A DNA stretch of 64,000 nucleotides, taken from positions 2,108,001 to 2,172,000 of the forward strand of contig OX596338.1 in assembly GCA_951394405.1 (NCBI GenBank), given 5' to 3'. Positions 34,301 through 44,643 of the stretch are shown one piece after another. Source of the DNA: Coprinellus micaceus. Taxonomy: Eukaryota; Basidiomycota; Agaricomycetes; Agaricales; Psathyrellaceae. How positions within the stretch are numbered: position 1 is the stretch's first letter; every line of letters starts with the position of its first letter. Made by a program: the position numbers and the translations under genes. Under the pieces are notes generated by a model. The model saw only the letters and a list, made by a program, of their open reading frames with translations. It had not been told where the DNA came from and did no database searches.

Positions 34301-35180
34301 ACGTTTCCAGGGTAGCTTTGATGAGAGAGACCTTTTGTGCTTGCTCGAGCACTTCGGAACAAAGCTTGAAGATTTCTGAGAACTCGCCACACATTTGATT
34401 CTTCAGGTTCTTGATTTTGGTTTGGGTCATTTGCTCTGCGGAGAAGTCGAAAATCTCCTCCGAAAGGAGTTTGAGGATGACCATGTTGTTCTCGCAAAGG
34501 GAAAGGTTGGCCTTTGAGGATTCGACAAGTTCGGTCATGAATGTCGGCCAGTTGTGTGGCCATTCCTGTTTGAGGATCTGCGGGGGGGAATTGACATTGG
34601 AATCAATGAGACCGAAGCCACTCCCTGTCTGCTCACCTGCACCAATGCCAAGTTCAGCTTGTTGATATAGGTCTTCTCCTTCCGTAGAGAAACGTCGTCC
34701 GAGGCAACCTTGACCGTGATCCCGACAATGAAGTTCCGGATGCCTTGCCGTTGGCCATCAGGGAGTGTCTTCCATCTCGTCGTGATAAGTTTCTCGAGAA
34801 TTTGGAGGCCAATGTACTGCAATCCATGAGATCGCAAGACCCTGATGCACGAGCCCATCGCGTACCTTGGATTGGGGGAATGTTGAGCGTTCGAGGATAT
34901 CGGGGACTCGGGTCCATGAATCGGGGTGGTCTTGGAATTGGGTGAGCACCTGCTGTGCGAGTTGTTGCTACAGAGCACAACAGCGCCGGATGATTAGGGC
35001 TCGGACGCGCTCAATCGAGAGGGATCCAACGCACCTCTTGCCCTGACCCTGTGTAGAAAGCCATGGACACCCGGTCAATGACCCCTACATCGAACTCCTT
35101 CGAAAAGTCCAAAAGCCCCTAGTGTTTGAAATCGTTGAGCCTCAAGATATGCAAGCGGGGCAAGGATCACTGACCTCCAT
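31347..35180 (-). CDS. CRM1: Exportin-1 (CRM1/XPO1)
   Basis: Twelve exons (35180-35175, 35118-35035, 34967-34866, 34816-34637, 34577-34227, 34176-33616, 33566-33329, 33276-33067, 33014-32544, 32490-32113, 32060-31959, 31900-31347) give 1078 residues, the normal size. Recognition is by long conserved HEAT-repeat blocks such as [74 protein letters not shown] and [19 protein letters not shown]. It exports leucine-rich NES cargo and ribosomal subunits with Ran-GTP. The cysteine in NTLCWAIGS (about 497) corresponds to the leptomycin-reactive cysteine of human and fission-yeast CRM1. The first coding exon is only ATG plus one codon. The C-terminus ends DKDEDI, the usual acidic tail. Confidence 0.97.
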
Positions 35181-35876
35181 GATTGTTCGTTGGGACGTAA
35201 AACGGCTGGGACGATGAGATGTCAAATGGCAGCGTTGACGAACGATGAACTCACCAAGCTCGTGGATGGGGTCAGCGTCAACTGGGCAGAGGGCTGCGAC
35301 GTCCGTGCAGAGGAATGTCGGGATCACGGGATCGATTCCTCATACAAGACCCAGTTTAGGGGCTGATGTCAGCACAGAGAGAGCTCTACCGCCTTACCGA
35401 GCAGAGTAGACCTCCTCTAGCAGGCTCTTTATCTTATCCGACGCCTGTAGTACGTATTTGTTCGAGGACGAGCGCTAAAAACGTAGAGTGGCGATCTTGC
35501 AGTGTCTTTCTTCGACAGCGCCGTATATACATTGCGAGAGCGTGTACTATCACTGTTGTTTCGGGTCTGGGATCGCACTCTACCTCATCTCTCGTCAACG
35601 GGGGCCCTTGGAAACCACGATGCGGTGAGAGAGCAACCCAGATAAATCAGATAGCGCCGAGAGGACACCCAGAGAACTCCCTGGGTTCGTCCTCCCTCTC
35701 TCTGAGTTTGTCTGGCCGCAGGACAATCACGATTATGACGCACTGTGAAGAGGATCGCTATGCTAAAAATAGAATACCAGTGATTGACAGTCGCCGCGTT
35801 TAGTGTCCGACTCCCATCTCCCCCATCGTACTCGACCTCAAACCCCCTTCGATAACGAGCCCACTGGGGAGAAAAC
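35181..35876. promoter_or_regulatory. Divergent upstream region of CRM1 and TMA20
   Basis: About 700 bp separate the start codons of CRM1 (minus) and TMA20 (plus). The region must contain both promoters and 5' UTRs. A plus-strand open frame at 35366-35803 has no protein-like features. No clear TATA element was found. Confidence 0.5.
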
Positions 35877-36705
35877 ATGTTTAAAAAGTAATTATATTCG
35901 ATCACCGGGAGATAACCGAAATGCATTCAAGATCGACCTAGATTCTCGACCGCTACGGACATCTCTGGCTCAACGCCAGTCAAATCGTCGGTTCAGCGAC
36001 AACTTCGTGCAACCGTTTTATCCCAATGGAAGATCGAACCCGAGACATTGGAAGCCATCTGGCCAAAGAAGGAGGGCCTCGTGCACGTCAAATGGTCAGT
36101 GAGTTTCTCGGGAACGCATCAGCGCCTAACCAGGGCGAGAGCGAGGGGACAGATCGAAACTAACATACCCCATTACATAGCAGAGAACACATTTCCATCT
36201 ACACCGTGAACGGCAGACCTATCTTCTTCCAACACTTTGACGGCCCCCTGGTCCCGACGTTAAGAATCCTGCACCAATGTAAGCAATAAAACTTTTTCCC
36301 CCTTCCCCCTGGCTCGTTAACCTGCAGTGAGCACATCCCGGTGCCGCGAGGGTCTCTTCACCTTCATGGTACTCTCTCTGACTCTGCTGCGCGATCTATT
36401 GTTCTTTGACAGATCCATATATCCTTCCCAAGGTCCAGATAGATCGTGGGGCAATCCGATTCCTGCTGGCGGGCGCCCATATGATGTGCCCGGGCCTCAC
36501 ATCCAAGGGAGGTTGGCTACCACCGGCAGAGGAGGGCCTGCCAGGAGGCGCACTCGTCGCCATATTCGCAGAAGGGAAGGAGCACGCAGCGGGTATCGGA
36601 ATTACGAAGCTCTCGACGGAGGATATGAAGAAACTCAACAAGAACGTCGGTGTCGAGACGGTTGCGTACCTTGGAGACGATCTGTGGTCCGTCAAGTCCC
36701 TGTGA
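35877..36705 (+). CDS. TMA20: Translation machinery-associated protein 20 (MCT-1/MCTS1 type)
   Basis: Four exons (35877-35887, 35942-36094, 36181-36278, 36413-36705) give 184 residues, the family length. The 11-nt first exon encodes MFKK, joined to FSTATDISGSTPVKSSVQRQ, the typical start of MCT-1 proteins. The N-terminal domain contains PKKEGLVHVKCREHISIYTV, and the C-terminal PUA domain shows VQIDRGAIRFLLAGAHMMCPG, GALVAIFAEGKEHAAGIGI and NVGVETVAYLGDDLW. With Tma22/DENR it works on post-termination 40S subunits, in recycling and reinitiation. The intron before the PUA exon is longer than usual (134 nt). Divergent from CRM1. Confidence 0.95.
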
Positions 36706-37498
36706 CCGCCCCTCCTGCCGCTTCTTTCATTCCCCATTTACATACAGCAAAATAGGGGGTGGGATTCTCGTCGGGGATGTAAGGAAAAGGTGGGCGCTAA
36801 GCCCTTCCTTGTGACTACTGTTACGGACTTCCAACTCAACGGACTATCCTATACATGGAATGCAACATACAATTCACTGATATCGATGCAGTTATCGCCG
36901 GGAACCTGGGACCATCTCCCGCTTCTTGAGCTTGTCCTTTGGCGGCCCAATCGAAGGCTCTGCCTCCTGCTCGTACCGAGCCACTTCTGAAGCAGCCAGG
37001 CGTGCAGGAAGGTGACCTGCATGGGGTAGGGCAATTACACCTTTTGCCTGACGCTGTTCATTTCCGCCCTTGGAAGCCCAACATGTGGTGTTGGCTGGTC
37101 ATTTAAACTCGACATCTGATCCATTTTGCGGGGTCATTTACTCGATAACATACGGCTTAAAGCTCCATTAGACTCCAGCCTTTCATTTGAAAGGCCAGTA
37201 AGGTTTGGGCCCTTTACAACGTGTTCAGACACCAGTCAGAGACGCTTGACATGACTGGATCCTGCAAGATCCTGTACAAAACCCCGGGAACCGATGACCT
37301 GCGTTACACTTCCCTGGGAGTGGCACAATTGAGAACCGGGCCCTGTTCGAACGGCACTGCGACCTACTGCGACCCTGCAGGAGATCGGTACGGTGTTCGA
37401 CAATCAAGTGGAAACGCGATCCAAAACGAACCAGTTCGCCTTGCGTTCGGGCTGCCATGTGTTTGCCCCTGCTTGATTCCCAGGCTGGTCCACGACAA
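36706..37498. other. Intergenic region without a recognised gene
   Basis: Lies between the TMA20 stop and the proposed start of the SRR1-like gene, both on the plus strand. Short open frames in both directions lack protein features. It should hold the TMA20 3' UTR and the next promoter. Confidence 0.5.
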
Positions 37499-38939
37499 AT
37501 GGAATTGATTGTCTCCGAGATGTCCACTGAGACAATTATCTCAGAGCTCTCCATGGTCCTCGAATCTGCTTCCTCTTCCTTCACCTACGGCGAGTTCACA
37601 CCTGTGAAGAGCAGGAAGAATAGGAAGAACAACAAGAAAATCAAAGCCCGACCAACTCCACTGCTTTCCCTCCAGCGCAACCGGGAAGAACTTCGCAAGG
37701 AATCTGCCAATGACGCTATTGGTTCCTCACCAGCAGGCTCTAGTGCTCGCAATAGCAGTGGTGCTGGTGGAAGATGGTTCTCTCAATGTTCTCGTCGGTG
37801 TCTATCAGCTGTAAGAGAGGGGATTAAACCAATCTCCATCTCTTCATCGGCCGTTTTCCTATTCGTCCTGAGGAAGACAAATATGGGCTCACATCTGTTA
37901 TCTCGTCTGTCCTTTTTTCAGAAACGATATCGCGGGCCTGGCATGATCATCGCACTCTCCCCGCCGACAACACAGAGGGCGCTTCTTCGAGCTGTTCTTG
38001 GGATGTACTTTGTCTTGGTCTCGGCAGCCCCTCCGAATCCCCGAACGCGAATGTCCAGCTCGCTTTTATCCTGGAAATCTGCCAGGACCTCTTTATCGTG
38101 GGTAGCCATATACTACATTACGCAGCACACAGGATATTCATTACTGCCTTCTTCTCAATGCCACCGCTTGCCGCACTCATCGCCCTGTCGCGTGCCCTTG
38201 AAAATGAAATCCGCAGAGCCACGAACGCATTGCGGTGTACGATCCGGTGTTCACAGAGGAGGACCTATCCCTATTAAGGGAGTTAGGTGTGCAGATCCTC
38301 ACTGAAAATAAAGCAGGTGTCCTCTCCTATTCTCCACCGTGCATCGTCGGCAGTCTACTTACTGCGCCACATTACGTGCTTTGTGCCGTCGCTTGGTTGT
38401 AATGAATAGAAGGGCGCCTACCCACTGTCCACTCCGACGCTATGCTTCATGCTCCACTGCGACAAGGAGCTCTACGAAGCAATTCTCAAGGCGAACTGGA
38501 ACAAGGACCGCATCCACCGGGTCCTCCTTATCGGAAACAGCCTCGCAGATTATCTCGACCGGTAAGCGGCCCCCGTGCCACCCCAGCTCCAGACGCCCGA
38601 AGGCTTACTGACTACGCCTCCTCGTCTTTCTGCCTTCCATCTATGTGTGGGCCAACTCAATCAATGGAATTCGCAATACAATATCCGATTGGGTTGCCTT
38701 CCCCCGACTACTGCGCTGCGAATCACCAACCCCACCCCGATGTCACGATATCAGCAATTCAAGTCGAGCTCTCAAGAATGCCGTACCTCATCTCTTCCGA
38801 ATCGGTGAGTACAGACTCCAGGAACGTTTGCCGCTTGGGCAACGCAAGTCTCTACGCTTATTCCTCCCTTGGAGTCAGCCTGACTCGAATGGAATACTCC
38901 CTCCCTTCTTCCTTCGACTCTATTCTTTCACCCAAGTAA
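37499..38939 (+). CDS. SRR1-like domain protein (weak splice sites, 3' end uncertain)
   Basis: SRR1-type motifs are recognisable in order: a charged start (FTYGEFTPVKSRKNRKNNKK), GRWFSQCSRRCL, DVLCLGLGSPSESPNANVQL, AVYDPVFTEEDLSLLRELGV, LCFMLHCDKELYEAILKANW and IHRVLLIGNSLADYLDR. One open GT-AG model joins 37499-37810, 37978-38097, 38217-38318, 38410-38561 and 38603-38939 (340 residues), but it needs poor sites: an acceptor at ACAGAG|GGC and a donor GCAGGT|GTCCTC. Downstream of LADYLDR another frame contains ALKNAVPHLFRI, which fits the family end better than the frame used. SRR1 proteins act in circadian control in plants and heme-related or transcription roles elsewhere; fungal function is unclear. 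It may be intact with unusual splicing or partly decayed. Confidence 0.55.
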
Positions 38940-40095
38940 CGCTAACCTAAATCTACATCCTTCTTTCCATTCATTCCTTCCATCTATTATCTATCATGAA
39001 ATTGCATGCTCACGGCTATCTAACAATCCCAAGCGCCCCACCTGGAATCGCAGCCCCTATCTGCCTCGCAGACTTGGCCAACAGCATTCAATAACACCTG
39101 CGTCCAGGTCTACTGCAAGGCGACGAAGGCACCATCCGGCGCAAATCTCGAGTCACGCGAGCGTGACGAAGGCGACGACTTATTCGCATATGGGGATGCC
39201 ATGAGCAATGATACGCAGCGCAAATCCACCACGACCATAACCCTCTCTGGGTCTATGGCACAAGGGGAACCCGACCGCACCCAGAATCGGGTTTGCGGCG
39301 CAGAACGATGACAAGGCGGGGAGCGCCCTCGTTGCAGTGGCAAAGTTTAAAGTGACTGTGAGGGTGGCAGGCTGAGGTTTCCGGACATTCCGAGACGTAT
39401 TCCCATCCCGCTCCTCTGGATGAATGTTGAATACGAACCACGAATGATGATGTACGTACATACACACAGCATGGATCGCTTGGACTCGGATCCATCAGCC
39501 ACGTTGAGGGACCGCGGTTCGCGACCCCGTCACAGGCGCAGAGATTCGCGTCGTGAAGAGAAGGAAGTGAACCTCGTAACCGTTCTTCTCCTCGGCTCGG
39601 CCGAGTGTCTCGGGTTCTATCATGCATCATCCCTGTATTTTTCGACATAACGACATGGTTAGGAGGAAGATTGGGAACACGACGGGAGCTCACGCACGCT
39701 GCGGGTTCTAATGTAAGCCTTGCCCAGCGGACGAGCGGGTGAGACGATGTCGCAATAATAGCGTGCCACGCGTCAATGCAGTTAAATTGCGAGGCAACCG
39801 ATGTACAATGAGGGGGTGGCTAAGGAACGATCCGACTAGGATGCGGATGAACGAAAGACCAAGACATAGGAAAGGAGGGCGGCGGTGCATGGAACACGAT
39901 ACGAAGAGTTAGGGGAAGGGAGGGGAAGTCGAACAACCGTGGAAGAGGGAATCGAATCGAACAAAAAAGCAGTCAAAGAGAGCAGCAAGCAAACGCAAAG
40001 GGGGAGGGGTTGATGCAACGAGCTAGGGTGGGTAGGTAATGCAGAGAACAGAGGGATGAGAACAAAAAATAGTAGGAGACCAGCAGATTACGACA
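38940..40095. other. Intergenic region, pyrimidine-rich on the minus strand next to 40096
   Basis: No gene was found. The last ~400 bases before 40096 are strongly C/T-rich on the minus strand, consistent with a long 3' UTR of the acidic-protein gene. Open frames at 39110-39693 in several frames overlap each other and look random. Confidence 0.5.
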
Positions 40096-41475
40096 CTAAC
40101 ATTCCTGATAATAATTATACGAACGTACGTCGGTAGGAAACGGCAAAGGATCGAATGGGTAGAAGCACGAGTCCTCATCGAATAAAACACGGAATCCGGC
40201 ATGGCGGAGGTTGGTACGGTCAGGAGGAAGGGGAATGGAGGCTGCGTCAACAAAGGAAAGGGGGGAGGTGGACCTGCCGAGAGACGGTGTCTGAGGGGCG
40301 TCAGACTCGTCATCCGAAGTGTCTTCTATAGCGTCGGGTACGGCCAGGTCGTCTACGTCGTCCGAAACACAATAAGGGAGAGGGTCTTCATAAGGGGCTG
40401 GAAGGGCTGAGAGCGAAATATCGAAGGATGGCTTGTACGGGGGGCAGTCAGGCAAAGAAGGAAATGGTGCAGTGTATGGTACAGAGTGATGGGAGGAAAA
40501 GAAAGAGGAGGCCTGCATATGAGAGAGATCGTCGGACGAGGACAAGGGCGAAGCTGAGGGACTGAACAAATGTTCGTCGTCGTCCTCAGTGGCCGAGGTC
40601 GCGATTTGAGGGTCAGAGTCGGCCCCAAATTCGTCGTCGTCGTCGTCGTCACCGAGAGATTCTAGCAAGGAGTCGAGCCACTGGGCCTCTGAAGACTGGG
40701 CGTCCTTGGGGCTGTGGTCGGCAAAGTTCCCGGCGTCTGGAAACATGAAGGTATGGTCTGTCACTGAACCGAGCACCTCGTCGGGGGATTCATCGTCGTC
40801 CTCTTCAGAGTATGAGTGTTGCGACAGGTCAGAAGTAGAAGCTGCGCTGGAAGACAGAGAGGAGGGGGAGTTGATCGAGTTTTTGAGGAGTACCCAGCGA
40901 TGCAAGCTGCAGTTATCCTTGTGGGAGACGGACAACTGCAGCTTGGAACGGGCAAGAGAGAACAGAGTGCTGCAGTCAATCGGCATGGGGTCTTTTGAAG
41001 GTGGGACGCGATCCAGGGTTGGTTGAGGTGTCAAGGGTGTGGTTGTAGCAGTGTGGTTGGTGACTACGCGGCCAACGGTTAGCATACGCGACTGAGGCCA
41101 GTGTATGCAGCATACACACCAGGGGGCTGGATTCCGTGCTCAGAATGGGTGTATGCGGTCGACGATTTCGGGTTCGAAGAGGAGGGAGCCGTTCTTGGAG
41201 GTGCGAACGAGTTTGTTAACCATTCTCGATGAGAGTTGGGCGCCAGAGAGTCTGGAGACGACTTGGCAAGGGCAGGGGACGGGGGCGACTAGGTCGAGGT
41301 TAGTTGTGCATATTGAGTGGATGTGGGAGGTTGAGGAGACGACACTCGAATCCGTCCTTTATATCCCCCCGCTCCACCGAACCGTTCGCACGCATGACTC
41401 ACCCTGGCTCGGTTTGGTTTCAGTGGGGCCGTGATCGTGGCTCAGGGTCAGCTCGCCATCCTCCTTTCGCTTCAT
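40096..41475 (-). CDS. Acidic low-complexity protein, 5' structure unresolved
   Basis: The main frame (41063-40096) is rich in Ser, Asp, Pro and Glu, with Asp runs near 40634-40650. It ends in an ordered aromatic tail (HAGFRVLFDEDSCFYPFDP). Its start is unclear. Upstream, exon 41475-41403 (MKRKEDGELTLSHDHGPTE) splices with perfect GT-AG sites to 41288-41120, which then splices to 41063. But the frame coming from the first exon (reading VAPVPCPCQVVSRLSG, MVNKLVRTSKNGSLLFEPE) stops at DRIHPF, while the frame entering the third exon reads SEHGIQPP from just after that stop. The protein may start at an ATG within the second intron (41085), or the gene carries a frame error. No family is recognised. 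The main frame was conservatively kept as coding. Confidence 0.55.
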
Positions 41476-41563
41476 TTTCGCTATTAGACGCTGCCCAGTA
41501 GTAATAGTAAAGTGTGTGATATGTACAAGAAATGTCGCCACAGATAGCTTGTCCCTTCCCCAA

Positions 41564-44411
41564 TCATCCCTCGTCCATCTGGTCGTCAAGCTCGTCCTTC
41601 ACCGTGTCCAGCAGTCGCTTCATCTTATTGATGCTCTTTGGCGCAATGTCGCGTGCTGCTGCAAGCGTCTGTGCAGACTTTACCTCGTTCCCAACCAGCC
41701 GATACACCTTTGCCAGCTGGAAGATCACATTGGCTTCCTCCGGCGTCGTCCCCTCCAGATACTCCAGGTCCTTGATTGCTTCCTGATGCCACGGAGCGAA
41801 GGACGGAGAGAGCGGCAGGGGATATCGTGTAAGGGAGGGCAGAAACAGGTAATAGAACCGGCTTACCTCGTATTTCCGCATTGAGACCATCATCTTCGCC
41901 CGTCTGTACCGAACCAACGCGTTCTCAGGAGACACTTCTATCGCCCTATTGTAGAAGTCCAGCGCCGTATTCAGCTCTTTGCGCCGTTCCAGTGTCTATA
42001 GACGTCCCGGACCCGTTAGCTTGACGTTTCCGAGCCTGCGTCCATATGACTGAACACACCATTGCAACGCATCCCAGGACTACCGCATTGTTCGGATGGA
42101 TCTCCATAGCTTTCCTGAAATGGTACTCTGCACGGCGAATCTTGCTAGCCCGTAAATAACATGTTCCCAGCCCGTACCTGGAGGGAATCCAGAGTCAGGG
42201 TTTTGATTACCGACGGAAAAGAGGGTTGGTATTGAATTGGACACATACCATGCATTATAATGGCGAGCGTCTACTCTCAACGCGGATTCAAAGAAGTTGA
42301 TCGATCTGTCGAGATTCTCGTCTATCGTCTCATGACCGGAGAGCGTAAATGCGTAGGCACACGACGGGTCGAGCTGAGAAGCACGCCTGAAACATGTTAG
42401 TGCTTGGGCACGATCCTTCTGCAACGAGAACAGATTTCCAATGGCGATCCATGCTTGTGCTGACTGGGGATCGATATTCAGGAGCTCCTGAGCGAGGTAC
42501 GAGAGCTCGACGTTCTTCTGCAGATGCCAGAGGAGCGTGGAATATACTTCCATATCCCACAGGCGATAGGGTTCAATCTCCCGAGCACCCTTAAAGGCCC
42601 TCTCCGCCTATAGAAATGCCGCAAGGCAAGGTTAGAGATAAGGCTATGGAAAAGGTAAACCCACTGACCGAAGTGTAATCCTGCAGTTCGTAATGCACCT
42701 TACCCACCATGATCAGAACGGACGTCGAACGTTGGTGGCACACGGGAAGGCGTTCCAGCTCCTTCAAACATGTTCTGCAATCATACAGGGCTAACCGCCT
42801 GGCAGCCGAGGCGAACTGGCGGACCAACTCATAGAGATAATAATCTGCCAGCTCCTGCTGATATTCTTCCTGGGCCTGCTGCTCCTGTTGTATCGTCCAG
42901 GTTGAAGGAGGGGGCGACAATTCAGACCGAGGAGATGTCGATTCGGCGGCCTCGACACCATTCGCGTTAGGTTCATCCACCTCGCTGGATTTATTACGCG
43001 GCCTTCGACGGTCTCGTGTTGTAGGAGGGTGCTAGAAAACATGAGTTGATGGTGGGCTATGACGGTGCCATCACTCACCTTGTTCAAATGCAGCTGCTTG
43101 GCCCCTGAACCACTCTGCAGGCGATTACTTCGACGCGTGGTAGTAGGGTTGGCACTAGCCTGGGAAGTGGGCTTCGCAACAGCAGAAGTCCCCCTGGTAT
43201 TGGTCGCGGGCTGAGAATTACTAGTTGAGAGGTTATTAGCAAATGACAGGGCCTGGCGTGCGCGTGCCTTTTTCAGAGGATCATCCACGGTCTTCGTGGT
43301 TGACTTGGCCTTGCTCGATTCGATTTGCCGCCCTGCTGTGGAGCGGAGTCGTTTCTGCACAGGGCCAGCCTCGTCTGCGGAGGATAATGGTCGGGGGATA
43401 TTCGATTGAAGGATATTTGCGGGTTGTGAACGGATAGTGCGGTGCATTTGGAAGGAGTTGTCGGGAATAAAGGATGATTCGCTGCCACCTCTACAGAATC
43501 GTCAGTATGTCGTCAATCGGAAGGTCCGGTGAATACGCACATTGACTCCCGTGTAGGAAACTCTACAGGCCCCAGTCGAAAAGGCTGTGGCTCTGGCCTC
43601 CAGCCACGAAATAGATTCCCTCCACCGCCTGGTGTTCCGCCAGCGTCGGGGGTGAAGAATCCAGCATTCGTGACCACTGGTGCATTTCTCGCCGTTGTAT
43701 CATCGATTGGAGCTGGTCCACGTTTCGCGGGTAAAGGTCTTGGGGCCAATAGGCGATCGATTGCAGGTACACGACCTGGAAGAATGGTTGAGTGCGCTAT
43801 GATTTGTCCAAGGAACGCGACGGGACACACCAATAGAACAAAGCCCCTCCAGTGCTTCCCAGAGGAAGGGATTTAGCTTCAATGCTGCCTCGAAGTGATC
43901 CTTCGCGTGAGCGTGCTGGTTGCCCTTCAACGCTGCATTGCCCGCTCTACACCGAATTGCTGCATCCTCCGGAAAGTCTTTCGCCACTCGACTGGTTGAT
44001 GATTCTGTCAAGAGACGAGGAGGTATACGTCAGATGCACAGGAACGAGACAGTATAACAACGTACTGGATGACACGTAGGTCGGGTCGAATAGCGTAGTG
44101 TCTAAAGCCTCCCGCGCCTGACGGTAGCGACCCAACGCTGTACAACACTTGGCCTTGATCTCCAAACACCCCGTACACTGCTCATCCCTCGGACCGCTGA
44201 CGAGGTGGAGGGCAGAGTAGGTCTGCTGTGCCCGTAGCAGCGCTGTTGCGTATAGATGTCGTGCGTCGTGGTTGGTCTTATCGAGAGAATAGTATCTCTC
44301 CGCGTGAAACACGGCCGTCTTGACCAAATCTGAGTCGATGCATGACCAGACGAGGGACTGAAAGCGTTGGGAGAGTTGTGGGATAAAAGTCGGTAGTGGT
44401 TCTGGCTGCAT
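41564..44411 (-). CDS. CDC27: Anaphase-promoting complex subunit 3 (Cdc27)
   Basis: Nine exons (44411-44066, 44004-43831, 43775-43541, 43490-43079, 43031-42669, 42607-42249, 42177-42060, 41995-41867, 41782-41564) give 784 residues. An N-terminal TPR block (YSLDKTNHDARHLYATALLR, AAIRCRAGNAALKGNQHAHA) is followed by a long disordered linker (about 175-345), as in all Cdc27 proteins. The C-terminal TPR superhelix includes YSTLLWHLQKNVELSYLAQE, SAQAWIAIGNLFSLQKDRAQ, YNAWYGLGTCYLRASKIRRA and NALVRYRRAKMMVSMRKYE. This subunit receives the IR tail of Cdc20/Cdh1 and APC10 in the APC/C ubiquitin ligase that drives anaphase. All phases agree. Upstream lies CCT1 on the same strand, 232 bp away. Confidence 0.95.
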
Positions 44412-44643
44412 GAGAGAGCCTGAGTCCGTGGGCGGCGGCGAGATGCAACTGGGCGTAAACGACGACGAAAGACGCGTTCTTTGGCCGGATAACGCGAACA
44501 CAATCAGTGGCCAATGCAGAACGAAACGAGAGCCTCGCGGCACAATCCCCGGCCCCTTGTTGATTCCACCCAGTCACGTGCGCTCACAACACTGTCAACT
44601 CATTGAGAAATATTGTATTCCAATAGCCATGTATCTACACTGT

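Noticed and set aside
37457..38305. Single 282-codon plus-strand frame taken as one gene.
   Set aside because: Its second half is a shadow frame; the SRR1 motifs (LCLGLGSP, VYDPVF, LCFMLHC) are in other frames and need introns.
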